This document shows positions 9,007-16,621 of a stretch of DNA of 64,000 nt, piece by piece. The notes under the pieces are model-generated. The model saw only the letters and a list, made by a program, of their open reading frames with translations, was not told where the DNA came from and searched no databases. Position 1 is the stretch's first letter. Each line of letters starts with the position of its first letter. Source of the stretch: a virus; the IMG/VR virus record IMGVR_UViG_3300023184_007611, positions 1 through 64,000 of that record. One strand, written 5' to 3'. The translations under genes were made by a program, and so were the position numbers.

Positions 9007-9190
9007 CTTGGAAATAAAAATAGACAGAGAAAAAGCATTGTTGGCACTGAGTGACGCACTGGAACTAGGTAAGGGCGACCCTGAGATAGCCCATGTAAAC
9101 GCTGATAAAGTTTTATGTGAATTGCTTACAAGTCTTGGTTTTTCAGATGTAGTTGAAGAGTTTAAAAAAGTGCCTAAGTGGTACGCATAA
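8999..9190 (+). CDS. Small hypothetical protein
   Basis: A 63-residue protein, start chosen at ATG 8999 because it overlaps the upstream stop in the style of the surrounding genes and begins a helical, well-folded-looking sequence (LALSDALELGKG, LLTSLGFSDVVEEF). The leucine spacing suggests a compact helical domain. A longer in-frame start upstream is unlikely because it would run inside the preceding gene. Function unknown. Confidence 0.55.
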   Translation: MSDLEIKIDREKALLALSDALELGKGDPEIAHVNADKVLCELLTSLGFSDVVEEFKKVPKWYA

Positions 9191-9220
9191 TTCAGTCGCC
9201 AAAGCAACATGAGGAAATAA

Positions 9221-9634
9221 ATGAGTGATATAGATCAAAGACCAGTAAAAGATGAATGGAAAATTGTGACCGATCCAAATGATCCAAGTATAATGAAGAT
9301 GTTTTTAAATGGTCAAGAGTTTGAGGTTAATTCTTTCGGTCTTGGGAAGCGTAACAAAAAAGGGAAATGCGTCATGAAATTAGAGGTGCTGATTGACCTC
9401 GATCAATTAACAACAACTCATGACACAAGAGAAGGACATAGTAAAGAATGGAGAGCAGTACAGGATAAATTCGTGAGCAAGATTGAAAGTAAAAGTGGTG
9501 AGTTTGATGCACATACATTGGTTGATGATCTGAGTGGTGCAATTATATTGCAAAAGGATATGACTGGTGCGGAAGTGCTTGATGCATATTTGAATGGTGT
9601 GCATGCGATTCCTATTGATCTGAACAAGGAATAA
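9221..9634 (+). CDS. Hypothetical protein
   Basis: A 137-residue soluble protein with a 30-nt gap to the upstream gene and GAGGAAAT before the ATG. Beta-rich first half (WKIVTDPNDPSIMKMFLNGQ) and an acidic helical second half. No motif I recognise; conserved Asp/His (THDTREGH) could bind metal but this is speculative. It belongs to the small-gene operon. Confidence 0.55.
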   Translation: MSDIDQRPVKDEWKIVTDPNDPSIMKMFLNGQEFEVNSFGLGKRNKKGKCVMKLEVLIDLDQLTTTHDTREGHSKEWRAVQDKFVSKIESKSGEFDAHTLVDDLSGAIILQKDMTGAEVLDAYLNGVHAIPIDLNKE

Positions 9635-9637
9635 AAA

Positions 9638-10111
9638 ATGATATACAGAGTAATTGAAAGAACGACAAATCTATATCGTAATCAATTCACTTATTGGGAT
9701 AATAAAGTTCTTTACTGTGGCATCAACAACACACAAGCCAGAGTGACATACCTTTCGAGTAAGCCATACGACTACAATAATGGATTTGGCGAAACCGCTT
9801 CTGAAACTGTTATAGAAGAGTTTGAAAGCTATTCTAAAGATGTTAGATCAGAAGAAGTTGTCTCTTCTGAAAAAAATGAAGTAGATGAAAAAGCAGTAAA
9901 AAAAACTATTTCTGAAATAGAAAAATTTACTTGTTCTGAGACTGTTGCAATATCGTATGTTAGGCTTTCAAAAAAAGATAACGATTTAAATGTCGAAATT
10001 AAAGTTGGCGATAATTGGATTAGCGTAATAAGAGATGAATATGAAAAAGACTTTATCCACATAGTCACAGTTTCAGACCTCTCAGAAATAAATAAGAAAT
10101 TCAGGATGTAA
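9638..10111 (+). CDS. Hypothetical protein
   Basis: A 157-residue protein. The N-terminus (MIYRVIERTTNLYRNQFTYW) is beta-like and reads like a small WYL/SH3-sized domain; the second half is acidic and then contains a KVGDNWISVIRDEYEKDF strand-helix unit. Not recognised. The stop is 2 nt from the next tiny ORF, so it is part of the same transcript. Confidence 0.5.
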   Translation: MIYRVIERTTNLYRNQFTYWDNKVLYCGINNTQARVTYLSSKPYDYNNGFGETASETVIEEFESYSKDVRSEEVVSSEKNEVDEKAVKKTISEIEKFTCSETVAISYVRLSKKDNDLNVEIKVGDNWISVIRDEYEKDFIHIVTVSDLSEINKKFRM

Positions 10112-10113
10112 AA

Positions 10114-10215
10114 ATGCACATGGCTTTAAATCATTTAATTTTGGCATTGCTATTTTTGGCGATATTGTTTCAAATATTAATATTACTTAGTTCAAACGAT
10201 GAGATTGAAGAATGA
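10114..10215 (+). CDS. 33-residue single-pass membrane peptide
   Basis: A short ORF with ATG at 10114 and TGA at 10213-10215. It encodes a leucine/isoleucine-rich helix (LILALLFLAILFQILILL) between a short N-terminus and an acidic tail. Its stop overlaps the ATG of the next gene (ATGA at 10212), the arrangement used throughout this operon, which supports it as a real gene. Possible small membrane peptide; function unknown. Confidence 0.5.
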   Translation: MHMALNHLILALLFLAILFQILILLSSNDEIEE

Positions 10216-10448
10216 ATTTACAAGAATTGCAGCAAGAGGTTTTAGACGCTTCTTTTTCCGTTCACAAATCAAAGTTAGCCTTGCGAAATGCAAGAATTGC
10301 TACTTTGGAATCCCACAAAAGATATAATATTGTTTCAAAGAAATATCAACTTGCGTTAAAAGAGCAAGATAAAATCGCATATGAAGCAGTAGTTAGTGGT
10401 TGTGCAACATTAGCTTGCTCTGCCAGATGTATTGTGAGATTAAGATGA
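10212..10448 (+). CDS. Small helical hypothetical protein
   Basis: A 78-residue protein, coiled-coil-like in residues 1-55 (LQQEVLDASFSVHKSKLAL), with a cysteine-containing tail (GCATLACSARC). It is coupled by ATGA overlaps at both ends. No known family; the tail could be membrane-seeking or metal-binding. Confidence 0.5.
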   Translation: MNLQELQQEVLDASFSVHKSKLALRNARIATLESHKRYNIVSKKYQLALKEQDKIAYEAVVSGCATLACSARCIVRLR

Positions 10449-10801
10449 AGGCAGAAGAGTTTGACGAGAAGTTCGACAATAGAGAAGATATATTAAGTTG
10501 TTTGAATATCGGGGAAAACATGACTTTACCACAGGAAAGAACTAGGTCGATTGCACAAACAAGAAAATTCTTAGTTGATCTTGCGTTTAATTTAAAAAGA
10601 ATTCCAAAAGAAGTACGAGAAATGGCTAAGGGATGCTTGCGACATTACCCCGATGTTTCACATATTCAAGAAATGTGCGAAAAATGTCCAGAAATAATGG
10701 ATATGAAAACTACCAATTCTATGATAGAATGTTTTCGTTGGACTGGTGTTGATGATGCTGTTAAATTGAGCAAGAAAATTAAGAAAGAAAGAAAGAAGTA
10801 A
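10445..10801 (+). CDS. BPSL0761-like small protein
   Basis: A 118-residue protein; the ATG at 10445 overlaps the upstream stop (ATGA). The segment TLPQERTRSIAQTRKFLVDL plus PKEVREMAKGCLRHYP strongly resembles the BPSL0761 family, whose members have 'MPDERTRAVxQTRxFL ... LLRHYP'. The KAEEFDEKFD start resembles the N-terminal fold of small bacterial antitoxin-like proteins. The family function is unknown; regulation or phage-host interplay is possible. The C-terminal extension after residue 75 is unique. Confidence 0.55.
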   Translation: MKAEEFDEKFDNREDILSCLNIGENMTLPQERTRSIAQTRKFLVDLAFNLKRIPKEVREMAKGCLRHYPDVSHIQEMCEKCPEIMDMKTTNSMIECFRWTGVDDAVKLSKKIKKERKK

Positions 10802-10802
10802 T

Positions 10803-11360
10803 ATGCCTAGGAACTCCAAACCTAAAGAATTGAACTGGGATTTTTTGAGCCAATACTTTGAAGTAGATCCTTCAAGTGTTACTGGATTGACATGGAAAGA
10901 GAGAGAAGAAAGTGTTGGTCGTTGGAATGAACAATATGCTGGAGGACAGGCTGGAACCGTATTTACAGATGAAGACGGAAGAAAATATTGCAGTGTAATG
11001 TTGACTGTAGATGGAGTTGAAAGAAGGGTTTCAACTTGGAGGGCTGTTTACATGATTTCCAAAAAAACAAATATAAAAAAGGGCTTGACCATTGGGCATA
11101 TTGATGGAAATAATTTAAACAATGACATATCCAATTTGAAAGTTTGCCCTCATGTTGAAAATCTAGTCAATTCAAAGATTCACTGTAAAAATACATCTGG
11201 AGTGAAGGGCGTTCATTGGGATCATCGCAAGCAGAGATGGATTGCACAGATAACAGTAAAATCTAAAAAAATAAAGCTTGGAGCATTTTTGACAAAACAA
11301 GAAGCAATTGATGCTAGGGCAGAGGCCGAGAAAAAATATCGAAGTCAATACGCAAGATAA
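10803..11360 (+). CDS. HNH homing endonuclease with AP2 DNA-binding domain
   Basis: A 185-residue protein. Residues about 75-120 hold an HNH/NHN-type nuclease core (GHIDGNNLNNDISNLKV at 98-114). Residues 131-180 form an AP2-type beta-sheet domain (SGVKGVHWDHRKQRWIAQI ... LGAFLTKQEAIDARAEAE), the usual DNA-recognition part of such free-standing phage nucleases. It is inserted in the small-gene operon with a 1-nt gap upstream. It is likely a selfish element that cuts related genomes lacking it. No intron or split gene is seen next to it. Confidence 0.85.
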   Translation: MPRNSKPKELNWDFLSQYFEVDPSSVTGLTWKEREESVGRWNEQYAGGQAGTVFTDEDGRKYCSVMLTVDGVERRVSTWRAVYMISKKTNIKKGLTIGHIDGNNLNNDISNLKVCPHVENLVNSKIHCKNTSGVKGVHWDHRKQRWIAQITVKSKKIKLGAFLTKQEAIDARAEAEKKYRSQYAR

Positions 11361-11381
11361 CATACTTTTTTTGAGGTAGAA

Positions 11382-11759
11382 ATGAAACTTAATTCTCCAG
11401 TTATTGCGATATACATTCTTCTTGCATTGATTCCTATTTCATACTGCATCTATTTAGATACAGAGATGAAAAATAGAATTCAAGATTATGAATATTTGCA
11501 AAGCAAGGCTTTTGTTTTAGAAGACAAGGTAAACTATGAGGGGCTAACGAATTACAACACTGGGTTCAGCGATGGATACGAAAGTGCGAAAAATCAAGAA
11601 AAGTTGATTGGTTGGCAGTCTTCAATTTTGACTAAAGGATATGAAAGTGGAGTTATAAAATGTTACTATGTTTCGAGTGATGGAAAGCAGATAGAGTTTC
11701 CGCTTACGAAATGGATGAGTGTTGAATTTCCTTTAAACAAATGGATACCAAAAAAATGA
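11382..11759 (+). CDS. Membrane-anchored hypothetical protein
   Basis: A 125-residue protein with one N-terminal hydrophobic helix (residues 6-24: VIAIYILLALIPISYCIYL), probably a signal anchor, then a short coiled-coil-like segment and a beta-like C-terminus with the repeated pattern PLTKWMSVEFPLNKW. It overlaps the next gene by 4 nt (ATGA). Not recognised. Confidence 0.55.
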   Translation: MKLNSPVIAIYILLALIPISYCIYLDTEMKNRIQDYEYLQSKAFVLEDKVNYEGLTNYNTGFSDGYESAKNQEKLIGWQSSILTKGYESGVIKCYYVSSDGKQIEFPLTKWMSVEFPLNKWIPKK

Positions 11760-12184
11760 TAACGCTTAAGGCTTTGAAAGATATTTTATTGGAAAACGAA
11801 TATGTCCATATGCAGATAATGTTGCCAGATGGTACTTTTGTACCGCCTCATTTTCATGTAACTGAAATCGGCAAAGTTAAAAAAGATTTTGTAGATTGCG
11901 GTGGAACTCTTAGAGAGGTCACTTCTTGTTTGCTTCAGATATTAGTTGCAGATGATGTTGATCATAGACTTACTAGTACAAAATTAAAAACCATATTTGA
12001 CCATGCTAATAAACTTTTTTGTTCTGAAGATATTTTTGTGGAAATGGAATATGAACAAGAGTTTATTTCGCAGTTCCCAATAGCAGAAATAGAAATAACA
12101 CCATCTGGTTTATTGTATGTTTTAGGTAAAAAGCATACTGCTTGTCTCGCTCCAGATAAGTGTGGAATTGGAAAGTGTTGTTAA
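11756..12184 (+). CDS. DUF6428-like protein
   Basis: A 142-residue protein; start ATG 11756 is preferred for its ATGA overlap, an in-frame ATG at 11741 is an alternative. It carries the hallmarks of DUF6428: LPDGTFVPPHFHVTEIG, DCGGTLRE and a VADDVDHRL segment, with conserved histidines in PPHFHV and DHRL suggesting metal binding. The C-terminus adds a Cys cluster (TACLAPDKCGIGKCC) that looks like an extra metal site. The biochemical role of the family is unknown. Confidence 0.7.
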   Translation: MITLKALKDILLENEYVHMQIMLPDGTFVPPHFHVTEIGKVKKDFVDCGGTLREVTSCLLQILVADDVDHRLTSTKLKTIFDHANKLFCSEDIFVEMEYEQEFISQFPIAEIEITPSGLLYVLGKKHTACLAPDKCGIGKCC

Positions 12185-12412
12185 ATGATTGTATTTTTTA
12201 TATTAATGCCGATAACTATTATTGGCATTTTATTATATTTATCATATTTAACATTTAAATTATTGGTAGAAGTTGTTAAATTGAAAAAACTTCGTAAAAA
12301 TGTTGAATCTGAAAAAAGATTTCCGAAGATAAAGCTAAAAATAAATAAGGCGGTTTTAAGAAAAAAAATCAAAAAAGGAAGATTCACAAGTTTGATAAAT
12401 TCAAAAGGTTAA
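12185..12412 (+). CDS. Small single-pass membrane protein
   Basis: A 75-residue protein with ATG directly after the upstream stop. Residues 2-30 are one long hydrophobic helix, followed by a strongly basic tail (about 20 Lys/Arg in 45 residues), giving an N-out/C-in topology by the positive-inside rule. Could be a holin-like or anchor protein, but nothing decides it. Confidence 0.5.
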   Translation: MIVFFILMPITIIGILLYLSYLTFKLLVEVVKLKKLRKNVESEKRFPKIKLKINKAVLRKKIKKGRFTSLINSKG

Positions 12413-12414
12413 AA

Positions 12415-13317
12415 ATGACATTAGAAAATGTAGTTGGATTTTTAGCAAATACAGGAAAAACAAAACTTGCAATTGAAGTTGTTGATCACTTTTCAGAACA
12501 TTCAAAAGATTTAAACAATTACATTGAATTATCAAAAGCATATTTTTCAATTCATGAATATGATAAAGCAATAGATGTTTGTAAAAAAACACTTTCGATG
12601 ACATTTGATTATAATGTAAAAAATGAAATTTTAAATAACATGGTCAGAATTTATTTTTTTGCCAATATGAACGAAGAAGCATTGAAAATTTTAAATAATT
12701 TGCCTACCACTCCAGATGTTTTAGTCATGAAAGCCGACATATTAAACGCAATGGAACATAAAAAAGAAGTTTCTATGACTGGTTATTGGAGTTTAAAATT
12801 AGCAGAAACACATATTTTTTGTGAAGAGTTAGCAGAATGGATAAGTAATTATCTTGATAACAATAAAACACTTTATGATTTTGGATGTGGAATTGGCAGT
12901 TATTTAAAATATTTAAAAAACAAAGGATTCGTTGATTTGACTGGTTACGAAGGCGAAGTACCAAATAAAGAATTTTCAAATATATTAAAACAAGATTTAT
13001 CAGAAAGTTTTAAAGTAAATAAAAAAGGAAATGTGATTTGTTTAGAAGTTGGTGAACATATTCCAAAACAATATAAAGATGTGTTTTTAGATAATATTTG
13101 TAATGCTTGTGATAACAAGTTAATATTGTCTTGGGCTATAAGAGGTCAATATAGTTCTTCTCATATTAATTGTTTGAACAATGATGAAGTAATATCAGAG
13201 ATTGAAAAAAGAGGATTTCTTTATTTGAAAGAAGATTCTACAAAAGCAAGAAATATTATAAAGCCAGATGGGTGTAATTGGTTTTGTAATACTATTTTAA
13301 TATATGAAAAACTATAA
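12415..13317 (+). CDS. TPR-like protein fused to a SAM-dependent methyltransferase
   Basis: A 300-residue protein. Residues 1-115 are TPR-like helices (LSKAYFSIHEYDKAIDVCKKTL), similar in arrangement to those of the protein at 4147. From about 120 begins a class I methyltransferase: TLYDFGCGIGSYLKYL is motif I, CLEVGEHIPKQY is motif IV. The region before motif I (TGYWSLKLAETHIFCEELAEW) resembles Methyltransf_23-type proteins of phage surface-modification loci. It sits ahead of two GT25-type genes, so methylation of a glycan or glycoprotein is a fair guess. Confidence 0.75.
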   Translation: MTLENVVGFLANTGKTKLAIEVVDHFSEHSKDLNNYIELSKAYFSIHEYDKAIDVCKKTLSMTFDYNVKNEILNNMVRIYFFANMNEEALKILNNLPTTPDVLVMKADILNAMEHKKEVSMTGYWSLKLAETHIFCEELAEWISNYLDNNKTLYDFGCGIGSYLKYLKNKGFVDLTGYEGEVPNKEFSNILKQDLSESFKVNKKGNVICLEVGEHIPKQYKDVFLDNICNACDNKLILSWAIRGQYSSSHINCLNNDEVISEIEKRGFLYLKEDSTKARNIIKPDGCNWFCNTILIYEKL

Positions 13318-13495
13318 AAAAGAATTTGAAGAATTAAAAGAAATTTCAATAAAACTTGCTGCAATTGCAAGAAATAATGCAGTTTACAAAAGTTCAACTA
13401 CAGACCTTTATAACAATTGTATAAAGAAGATGTTTGATCTTGGATGTTTTCCAAAAGAATTTGATCAAGAAATTCTTATAGATGATTTAAGGTAA
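13304..13495 (+). CDS. Small hypothetical protein
   Basis: A 63-residue helical protein overlapping the upstream gene by 14 nt and one base from the next. No known domain; lysine-rich N-terminus and acidic end (FDQEILIDDLR). Its tight packing between a methyltransferase and a glycosyltransferase suggests a shared transcript. Confidence 0.45.
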   Translation: MKNYKKEFEELKEISIKLAAIARNNAVYKSSTTDLYNNCIKKMFDLGCFPKEFDQEILIDDLR

Positions 13496-13496
13496 A

Positions 13497-14174
13497 ATGG
13501 AAATATTAGAACCAACACTTAACTGGAACTATAACACAGAAGTAAGTAATTCTTATATTATCACTATCAAAGATCATAAGAATTCAGAGCTTATGGGGCA
13601 ACGATGTCTTGAGTCTTGTGGTAGGGTTGGTCAAAAAGCAGTTATATGGGATGCCTTTGATGGTACTGGTGAAAAAATTAAAGTCCCAGAACATGCTAGA
13701 AATACTAATTGGTTAAAGTGGTTAAAATTAACAAATTACAGTTTAACTAAACCAGAAATTTGTTGTTGGCTTTCTCATTTTTCTCTTTGGTGTAAGTGCA
13801 TAGAAGAAGACATGCCTTTGGTAGCACTAGAACATGATGCTATTATGCTTCAACCTTTTACGCATCACAATGTTTTCAATTCAATTGTTTATTTGGGCAG
13901 CAGCGAACAGGTTAAAAGTAATTATTGGAATCCCATACCACCACACGCACAAATGGGTCATAATTATCGTTATATTCTCAGAACACACGCTTACTCAATT
14001 GATCCATTAATCGCTAAAAATTTGGTATCTCATGCGATTGAAAGAGGAATCTACACTGCAGTTGATGTAATGATGAAGATGCAAGAGTTTTCAATAGTAT
14101 CATTTGGTATTTTTGCAGCAGACATGGCAGGAGAAACTACCATATATGAACATGATGTTCCCTTTAAGGCTTAA
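13497..14174 (+). CDS. GT25-like glycosyltransferase
   Basis: A 225-residue protein. The start SYIITIKDH, the following LESCGRVG and the LVALEHDAIML segment (about 114-124), with its donor-binding EHDA acidic motif, match family GT25 LPS-type glycosyltransferases. The C-terminal segment RTHAYSIDPLIAKNLV is also typical of the family. The neighbouring gene at 14177 is a clear paralogue (same length, identical motif order), so this is a tandem duplication that has diverged. GT25 enzymes transfer hexoses to lipooligosaccharide or to protein hydroxylysine; the acceptor here is unknown. Confidence 0.75.
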   Translation: MEILEPTLNWNYNTEVSNSYIITIKDHKNSELMGQRCLESCGRVGQKAVIWDAFDGTGEKIKVPEHARNTNWLKWLKLTNYSLTKPEICCWLSHFSLWCKCIEEDMPLVALEHDAIMLQPFTHHNVFNSIVYLGSSEQVKSNYWNPIPPHAQMGHNYRYILRTHAYSIDPLIAKNLVSHAIERGIYTAVDVMMKMQEFSIVSFGIFAADMAGETTIYEHDVPFKA

Positions 14175-14176
14175 CA

Positions 14177-14890
14177 ATGGAAAAACTAAAAGAAACATTA
14201 AATTTCAATTATAATACAGAAATAGAATCTGCATATATCATTACGATAAAGGATCATGAGCTTTCGGAGTCGATGTCTAGAAGATGTGCGGAAAGCTGTG
14301 AGAAAGTTGGAATGCCATATAAAGTATCAGAAGCATTCAATGGAACTACTGGAGAAATAATAGTTCCAGAAAATTTGAAAAATCAAAATTGGTTAAAGTG
14401 GGTTAAAGTTGTAAATGAAGCTTTAGCATTTACTGAAATTTGTAATGTTTTAAGTCATGTTGCACTTTGGGCACATTGTGTTGAAATAGATAGACCAATT
14501 ATTGCTTTAGAGCATGATGCAATTGTTTTGCAAAACTTCACACATCATCCAGCATTTAATGCGATTATATATTTGGGAAGCATTGAGCAGCTTCAAAATA
14601 ATTATTGGGGTAGTATTCCAATTCATGGTCAGTTGAATTGCAATTATAGATTTTGTTTAAGAACACATTCTTATTCTATTGATCCAGTGATGGCAAAACG
14701 GCTTTTATCTAGTATTGTGAAAAATGGTATTACGACATCAATTGATGTAATGCTTAGAAGTGATATTTATACAATATTACAATTTGGAATATTTGCTTAT
14801 GATCAGGCAGATGGAGTTAGCACATCACCAGAAAAAGATGACAAGAAAAAAGATCCTAGACTTATGAGGATTAATAATAAGATTTTGTAA
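14177..14890 (+). CDS. GT25-like glycosyltransferase, tandem paralogue
   Basis: A 237-residue paralogue of the preceding gene, 2 nt downstream: AYIITIKDHELSES, IIALEHDAIVLQ, NYRFCLRTHSYSIDPVMAKR align directly with the first copy. It has an extra Lys/Asp-rich tail of about 25 residues. Protein identity appears to be around half, so the duplication is not recent. The two may add successive sugars or recognise different acceptors. Confidence 0.75.
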   Translation: MEKLKETLNFNYNTEIESAYIITIKDHELSESMSRRCAESCEKVGMPYKVSEAFNGTTGEIIVPENLKNQNWLKWVKVVNEALAFTEICNVLSHVALWAHCVEIDRPIIALEHDAIVLQNFTHHPAFNAIIYLGSIEQLQNNYWGSIPIHGQLNCNYRFCLRTHSYSIDPVMAKRLLSSIVKNGITTSIDVMLRSDIYTILQFGIFAYDQADGVSTSPEKDDKKKDPRLMRINNKIL

Positions 14891-14896
14891 AATTAA

Positions 14897-15247
14897 TTAT
14901 CTGAAAGCGTTGTCAGATTGATTTTTACCAGTTGCAAATCTTTCTGCATCTGACATATTTTCTTTCTTTATTAAATTTTTTATTTTTATTTCAAGACCAA
15001 ATGCAAAGTCTGTATCGGAAGCTTTTATAATTTCATTTTTAACTGTATTATATTGTAATTTTTTAAAGCTTAGGTTTTTTCCAAAAGGATTTTCCATGAC
15101 TTTTATTGATTTGTAAAAAGAAATCAAAAGATCATCTGTTATTTTAGATGGAAGTGGTAACTTTTTTAAGTCATTAATGGTATCAGGATCAACTGTCATC
15201 CAGTTTTCAAATATATCTCTGTTTTCAACATAAATTTTAAATTTCAT
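14897..15247 (-). CDS. Hypothetical protein
   Basis: A 116-residue protein on the minus strand, converging with the GT25 pair with a 6-nt gap. It starts MKFKIYVENRDIFENW, weakly like the FK-type N-terminal peptide of other proteins in the window but lacking the usual W at position 6-8. The rest is helical and lysine-rich. Not recognised. Confidence 0.5.
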   Translation of the reverse strand: MKFKIYVENRDIFENWMTVDPDTINDLKKLPLPSKITDDLLISFYKSIKVMENPFGKNLSFKKLQYNTVKNEIIKASDTDFAFGLEIKIKNLIKKENMSDAERFATGKNQSDNAFR

Positions 15248-15285
15248 AATATTATTTATTGTTTATATTCAAAATAATATTAAGA

Positions 15286-15347
15286 TTCCCTTAATTAAAG
15301 AATATCCTTAGTTAAGGGAAAGCGGTTTGTGTGAACTAAGGAATGTT
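15286..15347. repeat. AT-rich inverted repeats between convergent or tandem genes
   Basis: TTCCCTTAA (15286-15294) pairs with TTAAGGGAA (15312-15320). Within it lies CCTTAGTTAAGG, and downstream ACTAAG-loop-CTTAGT. Together they make a small structured block upstream of the minus-strand gene at 14897 and after the one at 15375. Could act as a terminator or protein-binding site; no U-tract is present. Confidence 0.4.
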
Positions 15348-15374
15348 CTTAGTACAGTAAAGTGTAGTAAGGAA

Positions 15375-15803
15375 TTATATTTCTTTGTCCAATATCTCTA
15401 AAGGACTATGTTCACTTAAGATTTTTCCTTGTTCATGCCTTGCTTCTTCATCTATTGGTTCTGCTTTACATATAAATTGTTTGTCTCCAACCCAAACAAG
15501 GAATTCATCATTAGAACCTTCTCTCTTTTTAATGGCTAATTGTAATTCAAGTTTTCCTTGTTTTGTATCTATATGAAGAAAATCAGAGCCTTCTTCGTAT
15601 AGAGATGAGCTATTCCAAACTTTTGCATTCCAGTTTGACCTGAAGTTCCAAGTTTCTTCTTTTAAAATTTTATTTCCATGATCTACATCTGCAAAAAATC
15701 TCTCTGAACAACAGAGTGGGCAAAAAGCGTTTTTTGGTAATTCTCCTTTAAAGTACCTATTATCTGTAAATGTAACTCCACAATCTTCGCAATCTCTTTC
15801 CAT
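15375..15803 (-). CDS. Zinc-ribbon-like hypothetical protein
   Basis: A 142-residue protein with a good Shine-Dalgarno sequence (AAAGGAG). Its N-terminus CEDCGVTF ... FCPLCC has two CxxC knuckles (residues 5-8 and about 28-31), a classic zinc ribbon. The remainder is beta-rich and ends in an acidic helix. Candidates are DNA- or RNA-binding regulators or a transcription accessory factor, but no specific family is recognised. Confidence 0.55.
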   Translation of the reverse strand: MERDCEDCGVTFTDNRYFKGELPKNAFCPLCCSERFFADVDHGNKILKEETWNFRSNWNAKVWNSSSLYEEGSDFLHIDTKQGKLELQLAIKKREGSNDEFLVWVGDKQFICKAEPIDEEARHEQGKILSEHSPLEILDKEI

Positions 15804-15815
15804 TGTAGTTCTCCT

Positions 15816-16250
15816 TTAGCTAGCTGTTAGTTGTTTGTATTCTTCTCGAATTTTTTCAAGATTTTCAATTACTTCTATACCATTCAGACCTAATTCCTTT
15901 ATTCTTTTTAAAACATATTCATCTTTTGTTGGTTCTCCTTTCATAAGAAACCTATGGGCAGTCGATTTAACCGCCCTAATTTCGATTATTATTTCATTGT
16001 TGCCATCTGCATCAAGTTTGTATTTCTTGACAATTTTGACTGGTTCTGCTTCGATTTCGCCAGTTTCGAGATTAACGAAATCACCACCTGCTTCAAGTAC
16101 TTTGTTAGTGACATCTATATCTCTTTCATCCATTCCAAATTCGTCTAAAGTCAATGGTATTCCCATTAAATCAGCCATTTTATCCATGGGTATGATGTAA
16201 TACCTGCTGCAATTGCAATTTAAAATGTTTTCTTCATCTTCTCGAATCAT
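15816..16250 (-). CDS. Hypothetical protein
   Basis: A 144-residue acidic protein preceded by AAAGGAG six bases before ATG. It contains a CNCS segment near the start, a beta region (VKIVKKYKLDADGNNEIIIE) and a C-terminal helical stretch. It is transcribed in the same direction as the zinc-ribbon gene 12 nt downstream, likely an operon. No recognised family. Confidence 0.5.
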   Translation of the reverse strand: MIREDEENILNCNCSRYYIIPMDKMADLMGIPLTLDEFGMDERDIDVTNKVLEAGGDFVNLETGEIEAEPVKIVKKYKLDADGNNEIIIEIRAVKSTAHRFLMKGEPTKDEYVLKRIKELGLNGIEVIENLEKIREEYKQLTAS

Positions 16251-16424
16251 TTTGATTCTCCTTTGGTTAAAGTTTTTCTTGCTATCATGTTATTCGTTTT
16301 AAATAGGAAAAGTTTCAATTAAAAATGAATATTTTCCCAAAATAAATTTTTATCTACTTATACGGGACAGGATATTGCCTATTTGTAGTGGAAAAATAAT
16401 TATTTTTTGATTATAATAATTTTT
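16251..16424. other. Intergenic region upstream of the tRNA
   Basis: Between the minus-strand gene ending its promoter side at 16250 and the tRNA. It is AT-rich and holds the Shine-Dalgarno sequence of the minus gene. No ORF, strong hairpin or -35/-10 pair that I would trust. It probably contains divergent promoters for the minus-strand operon and the tRNA. Confidence 0.4.
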
Positions 16425-16497
16425 GCCCCTATAGCTCAGGAGATAGAGCAATAAATTTCTAATTTATTGGTCGCAGGTGCGAATCCTGCTAGGGGTA
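16425..16497 (+). tRNA. tRNA-Arg (anticodon TCT)
   Basis: A full cloverleaf: acceptor GCCCCTA pairs with TAGGGGT (the outermost pair is G-U), D-stem GCTC/GAGC, anticodon stem ATAAA/TTTAT with loop TTTCTAA giving anticodon TCT, T-stem GCAGG/CCTGC with loop TGCGAAT, discriminator A. The T-loop has G instead of T at the usual TTC position, a small oddity. TCT decodes AGA, the dominant arginine codon of this AT-rich genome, so the tRNA likely offsets a codon-usage mismatch with the host. CCA is not encoded. Confidence 0.9.
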
Positions 16498-16500
16498 CTT

Positions 16501-16557
16501 GCCCCGATCATATGGCGAAATGGTCGAATTCCGTTGTTTTTCAGATATGATCGGGGT
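16501..16557 (+). ncRNA. tRNA-like relic or 12-bp hairpin next to the tRNA
   Basis: Four bases after the tRNA, CCCCGATCATAT (16502-16513) is the exact reverse complement of ATATGATCGGGG (16545-16556), enclosing 31 nt. Read as a tRNA, GCCCCGA/TCGGGGT would be a 7-bp acceptor with the same terminal G-U pair as the real tRNA, and ATGGCGAAATGGTCG resembles a D-arm. There is no T-arm or normal anticodon arm. It may be a decayed tRNA or a processing/termination hairpin. Confidence 0.45.
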
Positions 16558-16568
16558 AATTCACAGCA

Positions 16569-16597
16569 AACTACTAATTTTTTGCAAATTAGTAGTT
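16569..16597 (+). other. 12-bp hairpin in the leader of the 16622 gene
   Basis: AACTACTAATTT (16569-16580), loop TTTGC, AAATTAGTAGTT (16586-16597): a perfect 12-bp stem located 25 nt before the methyltransferase start. No U-tract follows, so it is more likely an mRNA leader or tRNA-processing structure than a terminator. Confidence 0.5.
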
Positions 16598-16621
16598 CGT
16601 CATAATTCATAGGAAAAAATA

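Noticed and set aside
13304-13495. Antitoxin or toxin gene
   Set aside because: Small and helical, but no partner and no motif to support it.
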